Assembly (NCBI GenBank): GCA_012511735.1
Contig: JAAZFK010000073.1
Coordinates: forward strand, 1-9,074
Direction of reading: 5' to 3'
DNA: 9,074 nt
Source of the DNA: Clostridiaceae bacterium
GTDB taxonomy: Bacteria; Bacillota; Clostridia; Saccharofermentanales; DTU023
Shown one piece after another: positions 6,166 through 9,074 of this stretch (the stretch's first letter is position 1; every line of letters begins with the position of its first letter). The notes under the pieces are model-generated. The model searched no databases. It saw nothing but the letters and a program-made list of their open reading frames with translations, and was not told where the DNA came from. The position numbers and the translations under genes are program-made.

Positions 6166-9074
6166 TTATTCTTGATCCTCATCTTGCCCATCAGCGGGCT
6201 CCTTTTCATCTTCAGACTGATCACTGACGACTGCCCCTTCATCATCCAGGACACCGTCTGTGAAGCCCTTTTCACCGAAGGATTCTTCTTCGGTCTCACG
6301 GGCGGTCTCTTCACCTAACATGGTGAGCAGAGTCCGGCTCGTTACTGTTTCTTCATCTTCAACATCGCTGCTGTCCGGGATGTCCATTTCTTCGTTTTCC
6401 TCAGACAGGATGTGGACATCAAGCGACAGGGACTGCAATTCCTTGACCAGCACCTTAAAGGCTTCAGGCACCCCCGGTTCCGGGATATTCTCACCCTTGA
6501 CAATGGCCTCATAAGTCTTGGTTCTGCCCCAGATATCATCTGACTTGACCGTCAGGATTTCCTGCAGGGTGTAGGCAGCTCCATAGGCCTCAAGTGCCCA
6601 GACTTCCATCTCTCCGAACCGTTGACCGCCGAACTGGGCTTTGCCGCCCAGGGGCTGCTGGGTGACCAGCGAATAAGGCCCGATCGAGCGGGCGTGGATC
6701 TTGTCATCCACCAGGTGCAAGAGTTTCAGGTAGTACATGATCCCTACGGTGACCCGGTTTTCGAAGGGTTCACCTGTCCGGCCATCGTAGAGAATGGTTT
6801 TGCCGTCTGTTTCCATGCCGGCTTCCTTAAAGGCCTCAACCACATTCTGCTCATCCGCGCCGTCGAAAACGGGCGTCGCGATCTTGTAGCCGAGTTTATC
6901 GGCCGCCGCGCCAAGGTGCAGTTCCAGAAGCTGGCCCACATTCATACGTGAAGGTACGCCAAGCGGATTCAACACGATGTCCAGGGGGGTGCCGTCCGGC
7001 AGGAAGGGCATATCTTCTTCCGGCAGGATCTTGGAGACGACTCCCTTGTTGCCATGACGGCCGGCCATCTTGTCGCCGACTGAAATTTTTCTTTTCTGCG
7101 CCACGTAGACACGGACAAGTTTGGTCACTCCATGCTTGAGCTGCTCATCGTTTTCACGGGTAAAGGTTTTAATATCGACAACAACGCCCGACTCACCGTG
7201 AGGAACGCGGACAGAGGTGTCCCGGACCTCGCGGATCTTCTCTCCGAAGATGGCCCGGTAGAGGCGTTCTTCAGGCGTCAATTCCGTTTCACCCTTGGGG
7301 GTTACCTTGCCGACCAGGATGTCGCCCGCGCGCACCTCGGCGCCGATACGAACCACCCCTTCCTCGTCAAGATCCCTTAAGGCGTCATCAGCCACGTTGG
7401 GGATCTCGCGTGTGATCTCCTCGGGACCGAGTTTGGTATCCCTGGCTTCACACTCGTATTCCGTGATGTGAATGGAAGTGTAGACATCATCGCGGACCAG
7501 ACGCTCATTCAGCAGGATGGCGTCCTCAAAGTTGTAACCTTCCCACATCATGAAACCGATCAGGACATTGCGGCCCAAGGCCAGCTCACCCTGATCCGTA
7601 GAGGGTCCGTCAGCGATGATTTCACCGGTCTCAACCCGGTCGCCCACGCTCACCAGCGGTCGCTGGTTGATGCAGGTTCCCTGGTTGGAACGGTCATATT
7701 TTCTTAGCTTATAGGTGTCCGTGGTCTGATCATCGGCACGAACCCGGATCTGATCTCCGGCGACGTGTTCGACCCTGCCGCTTCTGGCAGCGATCACACA
7801 GACGCCCGAATCCTTGGCCGCCCGGTGTTCCATACCTGTGCCGATCACCGGAGATTCCGTGGTAATCAGGGGAACCGCCTGGCGCTGCATGTTGGAACCC
7901 ATCAGGGCCCGGTTGGCATCGTCGTTGCCCAGGAAAGGAATCAGGGACGTGGCGACCGAAACCAGCTGCTTGGGCGACACGTCCATCAGGTCAACCCGAT
8001 CCGGATCGAGTTCGAAGAATTCATCCCGGTAACGGCAGGAAATCTTCTTGCCGATAAAGCGGCCCTGGTCGTCCAAAGGTTCATTGGCCTGGGCGATGTT
8101 ATAGCGGTCTTCCTCATCCGCGGTCAGATAACGGATCTCACCCGTCACGATGCCCGCTTCCTTATCGTAGACACGATAGGGGGTTTCAAGGAAACCATAC
8201 CGGTTGACCCTGGCATAAGTCGCCAGCGAGTTAATCAAGCCGATGTTTGGCCCTTCAGGCGTCTCGATGGGGCACATGCGGCCGTAGTGGGACGAATGAA
8301 CGTCACGCACCTCGAAATTGGCGCGCTCCCGGGACAGACCGCCTGGACCCAGTGCTGACAAGCGTCGTTTATGGGTCATTTCGGCGAGTGGGTTGGGCTG
8401 GTCCAAAAACTGGGACAGCTGGCTGGAACCGAAAAACTCTTTGATGGCGGCCGAAATAGGACGGGTGTTGACAATGTCCTTGGGGGCCGCTGCCTTGATG
8501 TCGGGAATGGTCTGCATGCGTTCTCTGACCACCCGGTCCATCCGTGAAAAACCAATCCTCATCTGATTCTGGAGCAACTCTCCTACGGAACGGATCCGCC
8601 TGTTGCCCAGGTGGTCAATATCGTCCCGCTCACCGACCCCGTACTCGAGACCGATGTAGTAGCTGATGACCGCCAGAATATCGTGGAGGGTCAGGTTATG
8701 GGGAACCAGCTCCTGCCTGCGGGCTGTCAGCTGTTGTTGCAGCGAAACGGCAGGGTCGTCGGCTTCCTGGGCTTCTTCAACGATTTCACGCAACACAGGG
8801 GTATAAACCGACTCGGTAATCCCTGCGGCGGCATAATCGATGGCGTCCGCTGTTTCCGCGCCGAAGAAGCGGGCCAGGAACTTGGCGGCATTGACGCGCT
8901 CATTGCCTACGATCCGCAGCTGGCGGTCAAACTGAGTCACCGAATCACCGATCCGGTGAATGGGGAAGACATCGACGGTATTGATGCCCGCCTGCTGGAT
9001 AGCTTCGGCAGATTCTGCCGTAATGATCTCATCTGCCAGAGCCAGGACTTCGCCGTCGCTGGCGATGATATCCG
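6166..9074 (-). CDS. rpoB: RNA polymerase beta subunit (RpoB), 3' part (gene runs off the right edge)
   Basis: The frame is open from base 9072 to the TAA at 6166: 968 codons of the beta subunit, lacking roughly the first quarter. The GTG at 8940 is internal, because the upstream codons (DIIASDGEVLALADEI) continue the protein. Fragment numbering starts at 9072. Landmarks: DDIDHLGNRRIRSVGELLQNQ in the fork region; rifamycin-binding segment SQLSQFLDQPNPLAEMTHKRR near 217-237; RDVHSSHYGRMCPIETPEGPNIG; the flap region; the catalytic-lysine segment KISVGDKMAGRHGNKGV; GVPSRMNVGQ; and PLGGKAQFGGQRFGEMEVWALEAYGA near the end, which packs against beta'. The last 70 residues are an acidic tail (27 Asp/Glu against 4 Lys/Arg). 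Residue 226 is Pro where Escherichia coli has Asn518 in the rifamycin pocket. It is the gene before rpoC in one operon, the usual rpoBC order; its promoter is outside the window. Confidence 0.98.
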   Translation of the reverse strand, partial: DIIASDGEVLALADEIITAESAEAIQQAGINTVDVFPIHRIGDSVTQFDRQLRIVGNERVNAAKFLARFFGAETADAIDYAAAGITESVYTPVLREIVEEAQEADDPAVSLQQQLTARRQELVPHNLTLHDILAVISYYIGLEYGVGERDDIDHLGNRRIRSVGELLQNQMRIGFSRMDRVVRERMQTIPDIKAAAPKDIVNTRPISAAIKEFFGSSQLSQFLDQPNPLAEMTHKRRLSALGPGGLSRERANFEVRDVHSSHYGRMCPIETPEGPNIGLINSLATYARVNRYGFLETPYRVYDKEAGIVTGEIRYLTADEEDRYNIAQANEPLDDQGRFIGKKISCRYRDEFFELDPDRVDLMDVSPKQLVSVATSLIPFLGNDDANRALMGSNMQRQAVPLITTESPVIGTGMEHRAAKDSGVCVIAARSGRVEHVAGDQIRVRADDQTTDTYKLRKYDRSNQGTCINQRPLVSVGDRVETGEIIADGPSTDQGELALGRNVLIGFMMWEGYNFEDAILLNERLVRDDVYTSIHITEYECEARDTKLGPEEITREIPNVADDALRDLDEEGVVRIGAEVRAGDILVGKVTPKGETELTPEERLYRAIFGEKIREVRDTSVRVPHGESGVVVDIKTFTRENDEQLKHGVTKLVRVYVAQKRKISVGDKMAGRHGNKGVVSKILPEEDMPFLPDGTPLDIVLNPLGVPSRMNVGQLLELHLGAAADKLGYKIATPVFDGADEQNVVEAFKEAGMETDGKTILYDGRTGEPFENRVTVGIMYYLKLLHLVDDKIHARSIGPYSLVTQQPLGGKAQFGGQRFGEMEVWALEAYGAAYTLQEILTVKSDDIWGRTKTYEAIVKGENIPEPGVPEAFKVLVKELQSLSLDVHILSEENEEMDIPDSSDVEDEETVTSRTLLTMLGEETARETEEESFGEKGFTDGVLDDEGAVVSDQSEDEKEPADGQDEDQE

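Noticed and set aside
7765..8358. 197-codon plus-strand open frame opposite rpoB
   Set aside because: Mirror of conserved RpoB coding sequence; its His/Arg/Gly/Val-rich product shows no family feature.
8938..8940. GTG at 8940 as the start of rpoB
   Set aside because: The frame continues open to the window edge with protein-like sequence, and RpoB would lack about 300 residues if it began there.

Overview
The window holds two adjoining operons, both on the minus strand, from a bacterium of the phylum Bacillota (Firmicutes). The ctsR-mcsA-mcsB-clpC heat-shock operon is diagnostic for that phylum. The base composition looks GC-rich for the group, and the RNA polymerase subunits look Gram-positive, without the large lineage insertions of proteobacteria. 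I lean towards Clostridia, but genus cannot be told from this sequence.

Read in the direction of transcription (right to left), the window opens inside rpoB, whose 5' end lies outside. The 3' 968 codons are present. After a 17-nt gap with a strong Shine-Dalgarno comes complete rpoC (1263 aa). The two genes encode the beta and beta' subunits that form the RNA polymerase active-centre cleft. All catalytic and zinc-binding residues I could check are present, and both proteins end in acidic tails.

The 168-nt gap between rpoC and ctsR is regulatory. It contains a GC-rich hairpin that probably terminates rpoBC, a good sigma-A promoter (TTGACG, 17 bp, TAAAAT), and a CtsR operator over the likely transcription start. 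The weak U-tract of the terminator runs into the -35 box, so the two units are packed with no spare DNA.

Next come ctsR (repressor), mcsA (zinc-finger activator/adaptor), mcsB (protein arginine kinase) and the first 49 codons of clpC (Hsp100 unfoldase). They are packed with 2-nt, minus 1-nt and 41-nt junctions. By family knowledge CtsR represses the operon until heat or protein damage inactivates it. McsB, activated by McsA, phosphorylates arginines on CtsR and on damaged proteins, and ClpC with ClpP degrades the tagged proteins.

I see no mobile element, CRISPR array, tRNA, rRNA or new defence system. The points worth a second look are small: the rpoC-ctsR junction in place of the usual rpoC-rpsL-rpsG order, the fused terminator/promoter, a serine inside the CtsR glycine loop, a proline directly after the NADFDGDQM motif of RpoC, and a proline in the rifamycin-binding segment of RpoB.
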